Shown here in pieces: positions 1-11,795 of a stretch of DNA of 64,000 nt (its first letter is position 1; the number at the start of each line of letters is the position of its first letter). Position numbers and translations under genes: made by a program. Where the stretch lies: the NCBI GenBank assembly GCA_902806595.1, contig CADCXC010000004.1:2480001-2544000 (forward strand), given 5' to 3'. The stretch comes from Pyrenopolyporus hunteri. Taxonomy: Eukaryota > Ascomycota > Sordariomycetes > Xylariales > Hypoxylaceae. The notes beneath the pieces are model-generated. The model was given only the letters and a program-made list of their open reading frames with translations, did not search any database and had not been told where the DNA came from.

Positions 1-790
1 TTAGTATAGCACCCCAAAGCAATGCCGTTAGAATATCACCCGAAGAGACCCAATTTATACGACCCTGAGAAGTGATATGCTCATTTACTGCGTGCTTCAA
101 ACTTCGTAATGTCGCCAGCGGGAAGAAAAATATATCGGTCTCAAGATCATGGGAATGTGATGCTAGACCGTCCCGTTTGACGACGTCGTTAGCTTCCCGG
201 ACATGGAGGAGTTCGGGAGTCGAAACGGATACTGTTGCATTGCTGGTGCTAGGCCACACATGCGCGATCCTACGGTCCAGCCAAGCCGAGTCGAATCCTA
301 CTGCTGCAGACGTGCCTGTCCGGCAGTGAGAAGCCCAAATCTTGAGCAAAGTCCCGAACCCAGTGATATCAGTCGTGCAATGATGGATAGCAACGCATAG
401 AATAAAGCCGCCCTTAACGAGTGATACTCTCACCCGAAGTACTGGCGTTGGGTTAGGGAATGGGGGTAGTGTATCGGGAGGTATAATCCCAGGCCTAGTG
501 AATGACGAAGGGGGGAAATGCTGCTCTTTTACAATGGTGTAGTTTATCGCATCCGAAAGGTCTTGCTCATAATAGAGGTCTTCTAGAGTTTGGTATGGCT
601 CGCTAAGAGATATATGATTGCTGTCCTTGCTGGCGAAAATACCAGATAGAAGGTAAGGGACATCTATGATAACTCCGGCTAAGCCTGCTTTGAGTACCTT
701 GGGAGCGTCAGTGTGTGTGGAAGGAAAGCAGAACACCTGGCGAATATAGCTTCGAGGCATAAGCTGGTCGAGCGGAGAGAGCGCTGTCAT
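1..790 (-). CDS. BAHD/trichothecene-acetyltransferase-like acyltransferase (partial, C-terminus beyond the left edge)
   Basis: On the minus strand an ATG at 790 opens a frame with no stop down to base 1, giving 263 residues of a truncated protein. It starts MTALSPLDQLMPRSYIRQVF and carries the hallmark HxxxD acyl-transfer motif as H137-C-T-T-D141 followed by ITGFG. This layout, with the motif in the first half of the protein, fits the transferase family (PF02458) that moves acyl groups from acyl-CoA to hydroxyls or amines, often in fungal secondary metabolism. The second family motif, DFGWG, would lie outside the window. No intron is needed in the visible part. The substrate cannot be inferred. 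The gene could belong to a cluster lying to the left. Confidence 0.85.
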   Translation of the reverse strand, partial: MTALSPLDQLMPRSYIRQVFCFPSTHTDAPKVLKAGLAGVIIDVPYLLSGIFASKDSNHISLSEPYQTLEDLYYEQDLSDAINYTIVKEQHFPPSSFTRPGIIPPDTLPPFPNPTPVLRVRVSLVKGGFILCVAIHHCTTDITGFGTLLKIWASHCRTGTSAAVGFDSAWLDRRIAHVWPSTSNATVSVSTPELLHVREANDVVKRDGLASHSHDLETDIFFFPLATLRSLKHAVNEHITSQGRINWVSSGDILTALLWGAIL

Positions 791-1273
791 TTCGAAGCTA
801 TGAGGAAGGTCTTGCTAGGTTACATTTCAATGTGGAACCTAGAGACACACTGTTAACTTCTACCCGTTAATATGATGCTGTCTATGGGAAAAGTATTGGT
901 ACGGCAGGCTTAGTTCGGCTAGGCATATTCTTGTCTTGTCTTTACCTAAAGAATTCTAGCGGCTATCCGAGGTCTCACGAAGGGAAGCGATTCTACTTGG
1001 CCGATATCGTCAGCGCCGCCGTGTTTAGAGGTGAAGCGGCTGCTGATTATAACATTAGCGAAGTCGCGAACTGGAAGTTATTGATCGATTTCTTATGGCA
1101 GTCCAACAATTTGAATCCCCTACCGAATATTAAAGTCTATCCTTTGCGAATCCAATGGAAGCCGAGGGTGAGAGACAAACGACCCCAAACAAAGTTGAAG
1201 ATTTCCGTCTCACCGTTTGACCCAAATCCTGCTGAGATGGCAAACACGACGGGTAACTCCAGCCAGGTCTATG

Positions 1274-1313
1274 ACCTACCTACCTACTTACCTAGGTACC
1301 TAGGTATGTATGT
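1274..1313. repeat. ACCT/AGGT tetranucleotide palindromic tract
   Basis: Repeated CCTA/TACC units change orientation within the tract (CTACCTACC then CCTAGGTACCTAGG). The same unit recurs in intergenic DNA across the window, for example at 11514-11534, 20453-20475, 26360-26643, 43084-43160, 49761-49792, 52046-52072, 58413-58433, 58567-58655, 61576-61604 and 63965-63998. Confidence 0.85.
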
Positions 1314-2113
1314 AAGGTCGTAGTAGTACTGCAAGAAAAAGCGTCAATAATAGGTAGCGTTATGCTGATTCGCCCACGGAGATTACTGCCATGTACGATG
1401 AACTCAAACCTCGGTATGCATTCCGTCTCTTTCATGCAAATCAAAGAAATAATCTAATATGATACTACCATTCTTGAGACAAGGTAAGACGCGGTGCTGT
1501 ATAACGGATATGGCACGGCTTTTGGATGTTGTCTGTTCGTACGCGTCGATCACCGGCATACTGATAAATGATAAATGATGATACAGAATTGACGAAGAGG
1601 TAGCTGGAGGAAAGTGACTGAAGCCCGCCAAACGCGTCGCATAACATGTACTGTATGTACAATTACAACACATAGATGTAGCCCGTGTTCCAGGTAATCT
1701 TACGGGGGGTTGCTAGCAGGGGTATTCAGTGGTCAAGCGTTGCCTATATAATTTCATAAACTACCTAAGGTACCCTAACGGCCCTGGTACCTAGTGGCTT
1801 GATAGGTGCCTAGTGTGGCTTCCTGTGGGTAGTACAGATTCAAACAGCAGGTAGACCCCCCATGAAGGTACCCCGACCCAAACCACTGAAATCTGAATCG
1901 CGTCCCCAGTTACACACGTTAGTTGGAGGTACATATGCACCTATTGACAAACAGTGGGCCGCATTCGTGGGCGGGCCATAGGAAATGCTACCTGGTAGCT
2001 ACAGGTACAGTAAGTACCGCCTCTCCTCATTAGATGGAACAACATCAACATCTGGGAGGCCCATGATTTAGCCCACGACATAACACAAATAATACACATA
2101 AACATGAAGATGT

Positions 2114-2126
2114 GCGCGCGCGCGCG
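2114..2126. repeat. (GC)n microsatellite
   Basis: Thirteen bases of uninterrupted alternating G and C, flanked by TG/TATG repeats. Alternating purine-pyrimidine sequence of this kind can adopt Z-DNA. It lies about 500 bases upstream of the She3-like gene. Confidence 0.8.
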
Positions 2127-2622
2127 TGCGTATGTATGTGTCTAATACTGCTCCTTCATTTCCCAAATCGACTCTGATATCCCATACTTTCGCACTCCTA
2201 TGGGGTTGCTGCTTTCGTACCTACAGAATAATTACATAAAATTTAGAAATTAGGCGCATTGCCCAAGATTGAGGATATTCCTCACTAACCATAAGACTTT
2301 CATTTCCCTTTTGTTCGTGCTTAGCGTCGCATAACTCTCTTAATTCGCCTTAGCGAACCGCGAATCCGTTCTCCAGCCTACTACTACGCCCCTGTCCCTT
2401 GGATGACATAGCCCTGCCAGCACTGTATCTGGCAGTTCTGGGTTTGGAGGCGTACACTACTCTTTACCCTTTCACGCCGCAACGCCAAATGTTGAACTGA
2501 GCAAAACACTCGAAACCGTCGAATCCCAGCTTATTTCCCTCCCTCGCCCTCTCGCCGTTGACCTTCATCGACGGATGGTGCGACTTCCTAGGCGACTCGC
2601 AAACAAAAATTGGAAATGAGAT

Positions 2623-4250
2623 ATGCCCAGTCGGTTACAGAAACCTCGAGCTCGTCCTGCCCACGATCGCGAGCCGTCAGCTCCCATCCAACAGGACGTT
2701 CAAGAAGGTAAGCATATCAAAGTTTATGCCTTCGCGCGGCTCGTACACCGGTATCCATCCTACATATTCAATACGAACTTCATTCCAGAATTATCATGCC
2801 CTCGAAAAGCAATTATTCTGCATAAAAACAGCATTGAAGCGACACTTTGTTTTCCTGCATTGGCTAACCCTAAGCCCTCGGGACAAAGCAAAACACAATC
2901 GTCGCTCCCCCACAAACGTTCCGGTACGGAAGGCCTTGTAAACTCAGCTAATCTACTTCTTTCATAGAATCTGCACAACCAAGCGCCGCACTGTCGGATG
3001 CCAACTCTAGGGCCACGAAACCGGCGCCTGCTTCTAACGGCGTGGACACCATGAGTACCTCCAGCCCAAGTCGCGAACCAAAGTACAACTCCCACGCCGG
3101 TTCTGGCTTCTCCCCTAATGGCAAATCAACAATCCCTTCTACCATACGAACCGTCCCCAGCTTCGAAGAGCCTTCAGACGCCTCCTCGTTAGACTCTCCG
3201 TCCGCGCGAAACAGTGGGTTTTCCAGTTCCGTCAATAGCAATGTTAGCGGCACGTCGTACCATTCCCAGCAACAACAATCACATAGCAGCTCGACCGTCA
3301 GATTAAAACCACAGCCGCCTGGCCTAGCATCGCCGCTACCCATATCGCGAGGCGACCGTTCGTATATTACCCCAAGTGATGCGACCCCCGGGGGAGAAGA
3401 GAACGTGGAGGAACCAACCCTGTCTTTACACGTTCCGGAGACAACTATGTCCGAAGATCGGTCAGGCGGTCCGCCGGACGGTTCGCCCCAGTGGGACGGC
3501 GCTGTCGGCAAAGCCAGTCTAGGGAAGACGGGGCGAGTGATTAACAAACTTGTGTCCGAAAATGAATCGTTAAAACAGGATATAAAGATTGAGCGACTAA
3601 AGGCCGAAGAGGCAAGGCGGACGGCTAAGCTATTCGAGGATAAAATGGAACAGCTGGTTTCGGAATATGAGAACCGTCTATTAGAAGCTACCGTCACGAA
3701 GAGGTTACTCAGCCGCAAGGAGCGCCAAGTGGAAGATCTACAGTCTAACATCGAACTGGAGAAGAAACGTACGGCGGATGCTCAAGAACGCGAGCGCACT
3801 TGGCGCGGAGAATTAGAAGCGAGCCGTCGTGAGACCAAGGTCCAGGTTGAGGAGGCCAACACATATGCAGCGCTAATGGAAAGCCGATATAATGCCATCT
3901 CGTCACATTGGAAAGATCAGGGCGACGAAGTAAATCGCGCCATGACTGGCCTTAACAGCAGAATCAAGGCATTGGTTGAGGAGCGTAAGGCGGACGATGA
4001 AAAAATCAACGTTCTCCGCGATTTGTGTGACCAGCAAGATGGAAATATCCGAGATCTCCAGCGGCAAAAAGACGAGATTGCTCAACAATTCGAGGCCTAT
4101 AAGCGTCAGCAGGAGCAGGCACTAAAGGACATCAAGACAGCAGCCAGCGAGAGGGAGGCGGAGCAGGAGAGGGCGATCGAGGAAGCGAAGCGTGTACTCG
4201 GCCAGTTGAAATGGGCGCTTAACGTGAAGAAGAATGTGAAGGGTGCTTAG
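2623..4250 (+). CDS. She3-like coiled-coil protein
   Basis: Two exons, 2623-2707 and 2968-4250, joined across a 260-base intron (GTAAGC donor, CTTTCATAG acceptor), encode 455 residues. The first half is Ser/Pro/Gly-rich and disordered. From the segment GKTGRVINKLVSENESLKQD onward the protein is almost entirely coiled coil, rich in E, R, K and Q. This arrangement resembles fungal proteins annotated as SWI5-dependent HO expression protein 3 (She3). The yeast protein is the adaptor that links mRNA-bound She2 to the type V myosin Myo4. A role in RNA or cargo transport is inferred from family resemblance only. The start is the first ATG giving a spliceable frame; a shorter frame from within exon 2 lacks an ATG context. 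Another long coiled-coil protein remains possible. Confidence 0.7.
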
Positions 4251-6960
4251 TGACCGATTCAAGATCCGCTACGCCGTCCTTTCATCACCGGAGCCACCCC
4301 AGCACACTTTCGTGGGCACCACAATATTTACCCCCCGAACCACATATCGAGACGTACTTTATGTCAAGATACCTCTCCCTAGGTCATAACCCACCGAGCG
4401 CGACGACTTCAAGATTGCAATATCCCGTTCTCCTTCTTTTCCATCCCAACCTGTCGCGCCGCGGCTTAGCATTTTCGAGATATCGCAGGTATAACTGGAA
4501 GATATCATAGCCCCAACCGCGCCAATAGGCTTTGGCTATTTCTAATACCCTGTGGTAGTCTCCTTTCCGATTTCATTCTCCGACCCTAGTGCTCGACTAG
4601 GTAAATGGGCTGCGGGCCGGTCGGAAGTAGCGCTCGACAAGAATTCTAGTCTGGATATGTTACGATACTTAGGATTGGCGTTACGGGTGGGCGATATTTC
4701 ACAGCTGCGGTCTCACATAAGAGCTCAAACCCCAGTAGCGGGCCGTAGGCATTTTCATTTCATCATAGGGCATTTCGCGGTTGAGAGGGCAAAGGAAGAC
4801 CCTCGGTTGGCATGGCAAAACGCGTATGAATCTTACATTCACGACCCTCCCTTCCATCGTTCCCTTACGTTGCATATACCCGGGTCACCAGCTTATAGAA
4901 AGAAGGCATCTGCGTTCGAAAATATCTATCAGTATTTAATAGGATCCCCTCAACTCAAAGTTTGTATAGCCGCTACGGTAGAAGTTCCGTTGTCATCAAC
5001 GCCGCTTAAGCTATCTTTGCATAACTCCCGTTCATCATTCTCTTTTCTGTTTATACCCTGCCTATGCTTATTATATCCATCAGGGGCGTGCCAATGAGGA
5101 CCGGGTACTTAAATCGTGTGTTATTTTTGGTTTCCCTCCTATTTTCGCCCACTCCCAAGCCATCGGGCTACGTGCTATCAAGCAGTTGGCTCATCGCAAC
5201 CATTGCAAATATATCTTTTACGTAGGTACCACCGAATGCGAGATTTCCTTCTAGACATCATGCCCATGCCCACTCTCCGGCATACGACGAAGTCGCATCG
5301 TTCCATTAAGAACTTTTATTCGAGTGTATTATAACCAAGCCAGGAGGTCTTCACCCGCCCCCTGTATAAATAAAGACAAAGAGCCTTCCCTATGTTTACC
5401 CGCGGTCTCATCATAGGTGGATACCACCTCATAATGATTTTATTATTTCCCAGATCATACCATTGGCATGGCGATATTCTCTAATGTTAAATATGTAGCT
5501 CCAACTCATCAAAGGAACCACACTTGGAGAGAACGTCGAGCAGAATCGAAGCTATAAATTTATGTACACTTTCTAGCCGAGTCAAATCATGTGCTCCTTC
5601 CCATGCTTTATTTCAATCCTCTTGGACGGCTACTGAACCCGTTACAAACTAGCAGTTGCCTCGTCCACGTACGCCTCTAGCCTCTAGAAGCTAGCCAACA
5701 TATATGCTCCTGCCTCCCAAGAGAGACGGCCTGGCGAGTGCCGGTATGTCGGCTAGTTAACCTAAGCAAGTGCCTAAGACTACTGAATTAGGTACCTAGG
5801 CTTCGAAAAACTTGCTCATCCTTTCATGTACCGACCTTAATTATTCCAAGTCCAACCCTCGCAAACCTTCAGTTAATAGGATCCCTTGGTACACTACCAC
5901 AAACCTACAGGCACCCTGGGTGGAGCCAGTGATCAAAATTATGTTCATATACTTCGAGGGCACAGCTTGAGTTGTAAGCATCTCAGCAACCATTATATAG
6001 GACTGTTAAAATCTATAGATATATCGAGGGTAGCCCCAAAGGTCATAATACGTGTATTACCTAATTTTTACAATATTCAATCCGTAGGTATATAGGATTA
6101 TATTTTAATTTATTTAGATGTAGATACCCAAGCAGTAGCAGGGCCGAATAGAGTGCAGGAGGCCATGTTTACTGTCCTTGTAATTCTATTTTTTTTTTTT
6201 GGTCTCCGTACAATGTTCGAGGCCGGCTTGGTCACTTGTCACTCAATACCCGCAGAATAAGATTGTGCATAAACGTCTCTATAGCAGGCTAGTACCTAAC
6301 ATCGAATGTATTATATACAGTAGACACAGAGCTGTAGGTACCTTGGGGCTGATGGGGCTCACCCAGAGAGGTCTTTCTCAAAACACGGAAGCAACCCACT
6401 CACCTCGGATAACAGCAGGCAACTACACCTTAAGTTTACCTAACCTCTGAGAGACACCTGCCTACCTTAGTGTCCTTGTTTCACTCTAAGTCCGTATTTT
6501 TTCTAATAGGTCATTTCCAGCGTCCCGATTCTTTTTGCAACTCTCGGTCTGAGATAGCATATCATTCAATCTATGCACAGCCCTAATCACACCCATTTTC
6601 TGACTCTCTGTTACCGACTCCCATATCTCCAACTTCTACAATCAGCCTTCAACCAACAGCAGCAGCAACAAGCAGCCATCTTCTCTCATTTCCTACCTCT
6701 TCGATATCTGCACGTGAACAACTGTTCAGTGTGGGTGGGTGGCCAGATCAGCATCAGCCAACAAGAAAGTTTACAGCTTTTGGAGTCTAGGTACCTACTG
6801 GTCCAATTCTCTACCTCCCTGGGGGATAGCAATACCATAGATACGGTGAGTAGGTACATAAACTAGATTCTCTCATACATCTGGACCCAGGCGTCTGCCT
6901 AATCAACCCGAAGTCGTGTTGCTGGACGCTAGCGGTAGACGACGGCAACCCCTCTATTTT
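4251..6960. other. Intergenic region, no supported gene
   Basis: I see no recognisable coding sequence. Open frames such as 4552-5097 (+) begin at GTG, resemble no family and probably include the 3' flank of the upstream gene. Short CCTAGG-type units occur near 5790 and 6330. Confidence 0.5.
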
Positions 6961-7530
6961 CCTTCTGGTAAGTCCCTTTTTTTATTTATTTATCTTTTGT
7001 TTATTTTCAAGTCTATCTTTTCGTGGCAGTGTCTGCCTGTTGACCCATCATTCCTATACCCTCTGTCCTATATTTCTATCCCACGACTCGACTCGACACA
7101 ACAACCGAAGCAAACATTAATACCTGTCTAAGTTGATCTTGATCGTTCATAGCATTCCTTAAACATCGTTTGTCAACGGACCATCCTTTAGTCGTGACCC
7201 TACTACCTCTTCACCCACATTTCTGGTTAACAAAGTTAACCTTTTGGCATCGTCTTCCGCAATCTCAAACCTCCGAGACGACTTCAAGTCTCTCGTTAGT
7301 ACCATACCTTCATCATTCTAACAACTACCAGCGTGAAGCGGTGCAAAAATTATTTGTCATTCACAGTACCCCAAGGTGAGTAAGTGTATTACGACCCTCA
7401 TTTCTTTAATTCCCCGCGACTCCCCCTTATCCCCCCATCCGTCAACCTACCCATCAACTACAGGTATAAAGAAAAGGCTTGTACTAAACTGACGTTTATT
7501 AACTCTAAGGGGCAACGAGATCCACTCAAA
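6961..7530 (+). promoter_or_regulatory. Probable long, intron-containing 5' leader of the following gene
   Basis: The stretch is pyrimidine-rich. A GTAAGT donor lies at 6968. A clear candidate intron lies at 7376-7463 (GTGAGT donor, CTACAG acceptor), 68 bases before the start codon. No frame here matches a family, so non-coding leader exons are the simplest reading. RNA evidence is not available. Confidence 0.4.
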
Positions 7531-10500
7531 ATGCCAAAAGCACCAGTGGACCCTAGCATCGCCGCACGCGTTGCTGAAAAGCTCCGCAGTCAATTCCCGG
7601 AGTGGGTAGCCGCCAACGAGGCGGCAAAAAAGGCCGAAGCAGCTAAACACAAGAGCGAGCATGTCGAGTTCTTGTTAGTCTCGAACTGGACCTTGCGTCC
7701 AGAAGGACTTCAGGAGATTTTGACCAAACTCCGCGAACATGACCGTGTAAGTTTTACTACCAGATCATGCATAATTACAGCTTCACTCCGTGGAAGAGGT
7801 AATGAAGTCGGGATGAGTTTTTCTTATTAACCTTATTATAGGAGCTCCAGGTGACATACCACCAGGAGACAGCCTCGCCCAAAATCAAGTGCTTGGCGTC
7901 TCGCGAGGACGAGCTCATGGCAATTTTCCAATCGGCCATGGATGACATGGTCCGACGTGAGGTCGCTGTTGGCTGGGTAAGTACTTCGAAGCTATATTAT
8001 ATTTTCCTCGCTTATCTAATGGAAATATAGGATACCAGCAACAAGATCGCTCGTGCTTCGGACTGGCGCACCAACGCCAATAATCCGAGCATGGAGGAGA
8101 CCATGTTAGCTTTGGCTCCCCCGGAAATCCTCGGCTCTGCAGCGCGAGCCCTATGGACAATCCCGGAGAAATTCCTCAAACGGGGTTCGCTGGCGTCATT
8201 GTTTGTGCTAGATGAAGCCCTAAGGAAAGTGAGGAGACTCACTGGCTGCACTATCGCAGCAAGTGATGATGGGCGCGCTGTATTTATCAGCGCCGACTCT
8301 CAAGACAGAGTGGCTCTAGCTGAGCGAAAGCTCGCAACTTTGACCAAGTACGCCGTAAGTTCTATCACACGACCTTCATAGTAAAAGCCAGAGTCTAATT
8401 AAGCTTAGGTGCCGCCGTCTCAAGCCATCACTCGCTGCGAAAGTTTCATCTACGCCGAGGACGAGCAAGATGGTTTGGGTACATTTACCTACGTGGCGCA
8501 CGGGGCGAAGTCCATTCTGACAACGTTCTTCTTCGACCGTGTAGACTACAGGCTGGAAGAGGGGTCATCGCTGTACGGGAAAATTTTTGAGGGGGGTGTT
8601 GTTGTGTCCCTATACCGTGATAGCTTGCATCCCACTGCAGGCGTGATCGACATCACTCCGGCGATACCCAACAAGGCCAAGAACGAACAGTATAAAGCCT
8701 TTTCGTCGGCGCTGTGGGACTACACACCAAAGACCAACTCTTGCGGCCTAGGATCTTATGGAAAGAAGCCTCTCGCCCCGATCGACCCAGGTCACAACTC
8801 ACAGATCGCCTCTTGGGTTACGCGTCTGACCAAGCCGGAGCTGATGCTATCTCATGAGGACAGAAGCCAAACTCCCACCGTAGAGTTGAGGCGTGACGGT
8901 GAGCGTTCTCAAAGCTTGACTCCCGACCAAGCCCAGCCCAAGAGTCCTCATCTGGAGCGCCCTGCCGGACAATCCGACCCAACTCTAACCAGTGGGAAAA
9001 GCCAATTGGCAAGGGGAGCACTCTCTCCCACTCGACATAGCATTACTTCTCAGCAAACTGAAGAGCTCAGCGATACCTACACTGCTAACACTGACGAACG
9101 GAAGCCTCTTGATTCTTGGGTCCCGCCTCATCTCCGAAGTAAGGGCTTTTACGCCCAATTAACAGGGGCAGACATATCCCCGGAGGCTGTGGCTGGGAAG
9201 CCTGAGGCTATTCCCGTTGGACAGAAATGGCTACTAATAAACATTGACGAGGACGATGAGGGAACCATTTTGGCCGATTCCGGAACTCAGGGGCCGAGAT
9301 CTTCGCATGTCCCCAAGACCATGCCTGGCGGCGCATTTGCTAGCGAATGGAATGGATTGGAAGCGGACTCCCGCGTTGAGAAAGAAGATAAACAACAGCC
9401 TCGGCACAATACTATGCGACAACAGGCCGGCTATCGTTCTAATCGCAAGCAAGATCGACAAGAACCACAATTCATGCCAAGTGATAAACTTGTTCGCAAA
9501 GACCCGGATCCCGAATTGATGCTAGCGATGACCCAGAAACTCGTCCTGATGATGGGTTCTCTGGAAGCCTTTAACGGCAAGGTCTCTCTAAAAGCCGACC
9601 TTGGGCGCTTCTGCCTCATGAAGATTAATCATAGCTACGTGCATGTACAGGGCAGTAATATACAGAGCCAGGCTAGGCCGTTGAAGGAGATCAAGGAGGC
9701 CCTGGATAAACGTCACGTCAACCACCGAGATGTTGTATTCACGAACATCCTCACCGGTGAAGGGGGAGATGCGAATTACCTTACATTCATGAAGGACCAT
9801 CTTGGAAAGAGGATCTGGTGCCCTGATGGCCGCCGTACTATCTACGAGATCACCTGTTGCGCAAAGACGGGGGAAGACGAATACCACAGATTCGTTATCG
9901 AGGTCGATGCCAACAAATTCACCTACCGAATCCATGAGCTTCTGGGTCAATCGTGCTCTCTTTTCGTGCACTGCCCTAAGAGAGCCTGGGATTTCCGAGT
10001 CACTCTCTCAAGATCGCATGACTTTGGCGAGACCTATGGTAACTTTGCGAAAGACTTAGTCGACAATATGCGTGTTTTGTAAGTATATTACCGCCAAATT
10101 ACCGGCTTTAAATGTCCTTGCTAACATTATGAGGCAGGCCGCAGAACTCCGGTGCACCGCTTTTGGAGTTTACTGTCAAGCGAGAATTCAGTGTCGAGAT
10201 ACTGCTTGTCCGAACCCGCAACATCGGGTCGTATGTACGAACAACGCATACCACTTTGTGCTCTCCCAGCGACTTCGACCCTGAGAACACGCCAACTTCG
10301 AGCTTGCTGGAGGTCTGCGAGATGCACGACATGTCACCAAGGAATGTCATAAGGGCAAAAGACAAGGTCACCGCCGTATTCGAACCATTTCCCGGAAACC
10401 AGCGACTTGGCATGTTGCCAATTTGGTACGAGGTTTCATTGCAATCTAAAGCTATCAACGAGGCTTTGCAGCAGAACCGAGATCTAGAAGTGGGCGAAGA

Positions 10501-10708
10501 AGTGACCTGGTCCCCGGAGCAGCTCCAGAAAGCTGGTGCGGTTTATGATCTCCTTCGATCAGCAACCGAGATGGTCAAGAAGGCTGATGGGGTAGGCTAC
10601 TGGGGAGACAACTGTCAGGATGCAATGATCCACCCGATGCCTCCTACAAGTTATACAGGGACCTCTCAGTATGGTTCCGTTAACACTTCTAGAAGGTCCG
10701 TGTGGTAG
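7531..10708 (+). CDS. Large conserved fungal protein of unknown function, KH-like region
   Basis: Five exons (7531-7746, 7842-7976, 8031-8354, 8409-10078, 10138-10708) splice in phase to 971 residues. All donors are GTAAGT or GTAAGTA-type. The ATG sits in a good context (CAAAATG). The N-terminal 225 residues are helical. The segment ending exon 3 (LRKVRRLTGCTIAASDDGRA and what follows) has the look of a KH-type nucleic-acid-binding fold. Exon 4 encodes a globular region, then a disordered Ser/Pro/Gln-rich linker, then a second globular region of about 350 residues continuing into exon 5. I recognise the overall type as a pezizomycete family without a known function. RNA binding is a guess. 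There is no signal peptide and no membrane segment. Confidence 0.85.
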
Positions 10709-11795
10709 CTTTACGAAACGGTTAATCATAGGAGTAGCATGCCCCTTTTGGGTGGGTTCCTGTCGCGTGGTAGTCGCAACGAACTGTTGCAAGGGGGTGG
10801 CAGTGAGGGAAAAGTCTAGGCCTTGATTAGCATCGGACTGGCTTCTTTGCCTATATACTCCTCACTGTTTGCGTCTGCCTGTTATGCTTGAGCTTGTTTT
10901 TATTATTATTCTTCGTCTGTACGAAAGTTCTATGAGGCTTCTGAGAGATGGCGTGAAAACGGCTGAGGACTATTCGATAATGAGACCGTATGGGTCGTTA
11001 AGTACCTTAATGTTAGTGGCTCTTGCACCAAAAATTAGCCTTGACCATGAGATTCCGAATTTTACTTGCACTCTAATATCGTGAGTTCTCATAATACCAG
11101 TCCCCAACTTACTCGGTTGCGCTAGCTTTTCAGGCGATATTTCTAGTCACTGAAACAGCCGAATACGGGAAATTATATCGAGTTAATAATGATGTAGTGG
11201 GGTCTAGTCGAAGAATCGGAAAAGGATAAAACTGGAGAGCCAAGGGACGGTATGGACTGAAAAATAATTGCACTTCTAACGGGTATTCTTCTATCATCAT
11301 AGCGGCGGAGGGGTGTACATACATATGAACGCGCGCAGAAAGATATATAGGTACTGTACATACGGTATGTACGAAAGGCACAACACCCCTTCCCTTGCCT
11401 CCCCCTTCTCCTACAACACCAATCCAAACCCCTGTTCGTCTCAGTTCGGCTCGTTTCGTTTCCTAGAGGTAGATATATCGATTTGGATCGTCATGGCGCC
11501 GGAGGTATACCCAGGTAGGTAGGTAGGTAGGTAAGCAAGCCTACCAACGAATCCCCAACCACGCATCTCCCTCCCTCCTCGTCCTCGTCCTCGTCCTCTT
11601 CCTCTCCTTCTCACGCGTAGTATTTTCCTTATTCCTAAAATCCTCTTCTTTTTCTTCTTCTCCTCCTCCTTCTTTATCTTTCCCCTCTTCCTCACCAACC
11701 ACCACCAGCATCTCTCGCCCCCGCCCTCGTCCCCCTCCTCGCCCCGGTCCCTTTCCTTCCCCCAACACAAACCCCTGCCCGCGCCGCACGCCCGC
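10709..11795. other. Intergenic region between convergent genes
   Basis: Three-prime flanks of the upstream plus-strand gene and the downstream minus-strand verprolin gene. It includes an AGGT run at 11514-11534 and a long C/T-rich tract from about 11560 to 11790. The apparent Arg/Glu/Lys-rich minus-strand frames there (11441-11789) are translations of that tract and are not called. Confidence 0.6.

Larger units (their letters stand above)
791..2622. other. Intergenic region, no supported gene
   Basis: This region holds the presumed promoter of the acyltransferase and the 5' flank of the She3-like gene. A 130-codon plus-strand frame at 931-1323 matches nothing I recognise and runs into the TACCTAGGTA-type tract, so I do not call it. 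A pure GC dinucleotide run lies at 2114-2126. Confidence 0.6.

Noticed and set aside
2948..3751. 267-codon minus-strand frame antisense to the She3-like gene
   Set aside because: Its sequence is Ser-rich without family resemblance and mirrors the coiled-coil exon; the sense strand protein is coherent and spliced.
4552..5097. 181-codon plus-strand open frame
   Set aside because: Starts at GTG, no recognisable family, no splice structure that improves it.
6573..6866. 97-codon frame with a poly-Gln run upstream of the KH-like gene
   Set aside because: A CAG/CAA repeat in a probable leader or promoter region; no family resemblance.
11441..11789. Highly charged Arg/Glu/Lys minus-strand frames
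   Set aside because: They are translations of a C/T-rich simple-sequence tract downstream of the verprolin stop.
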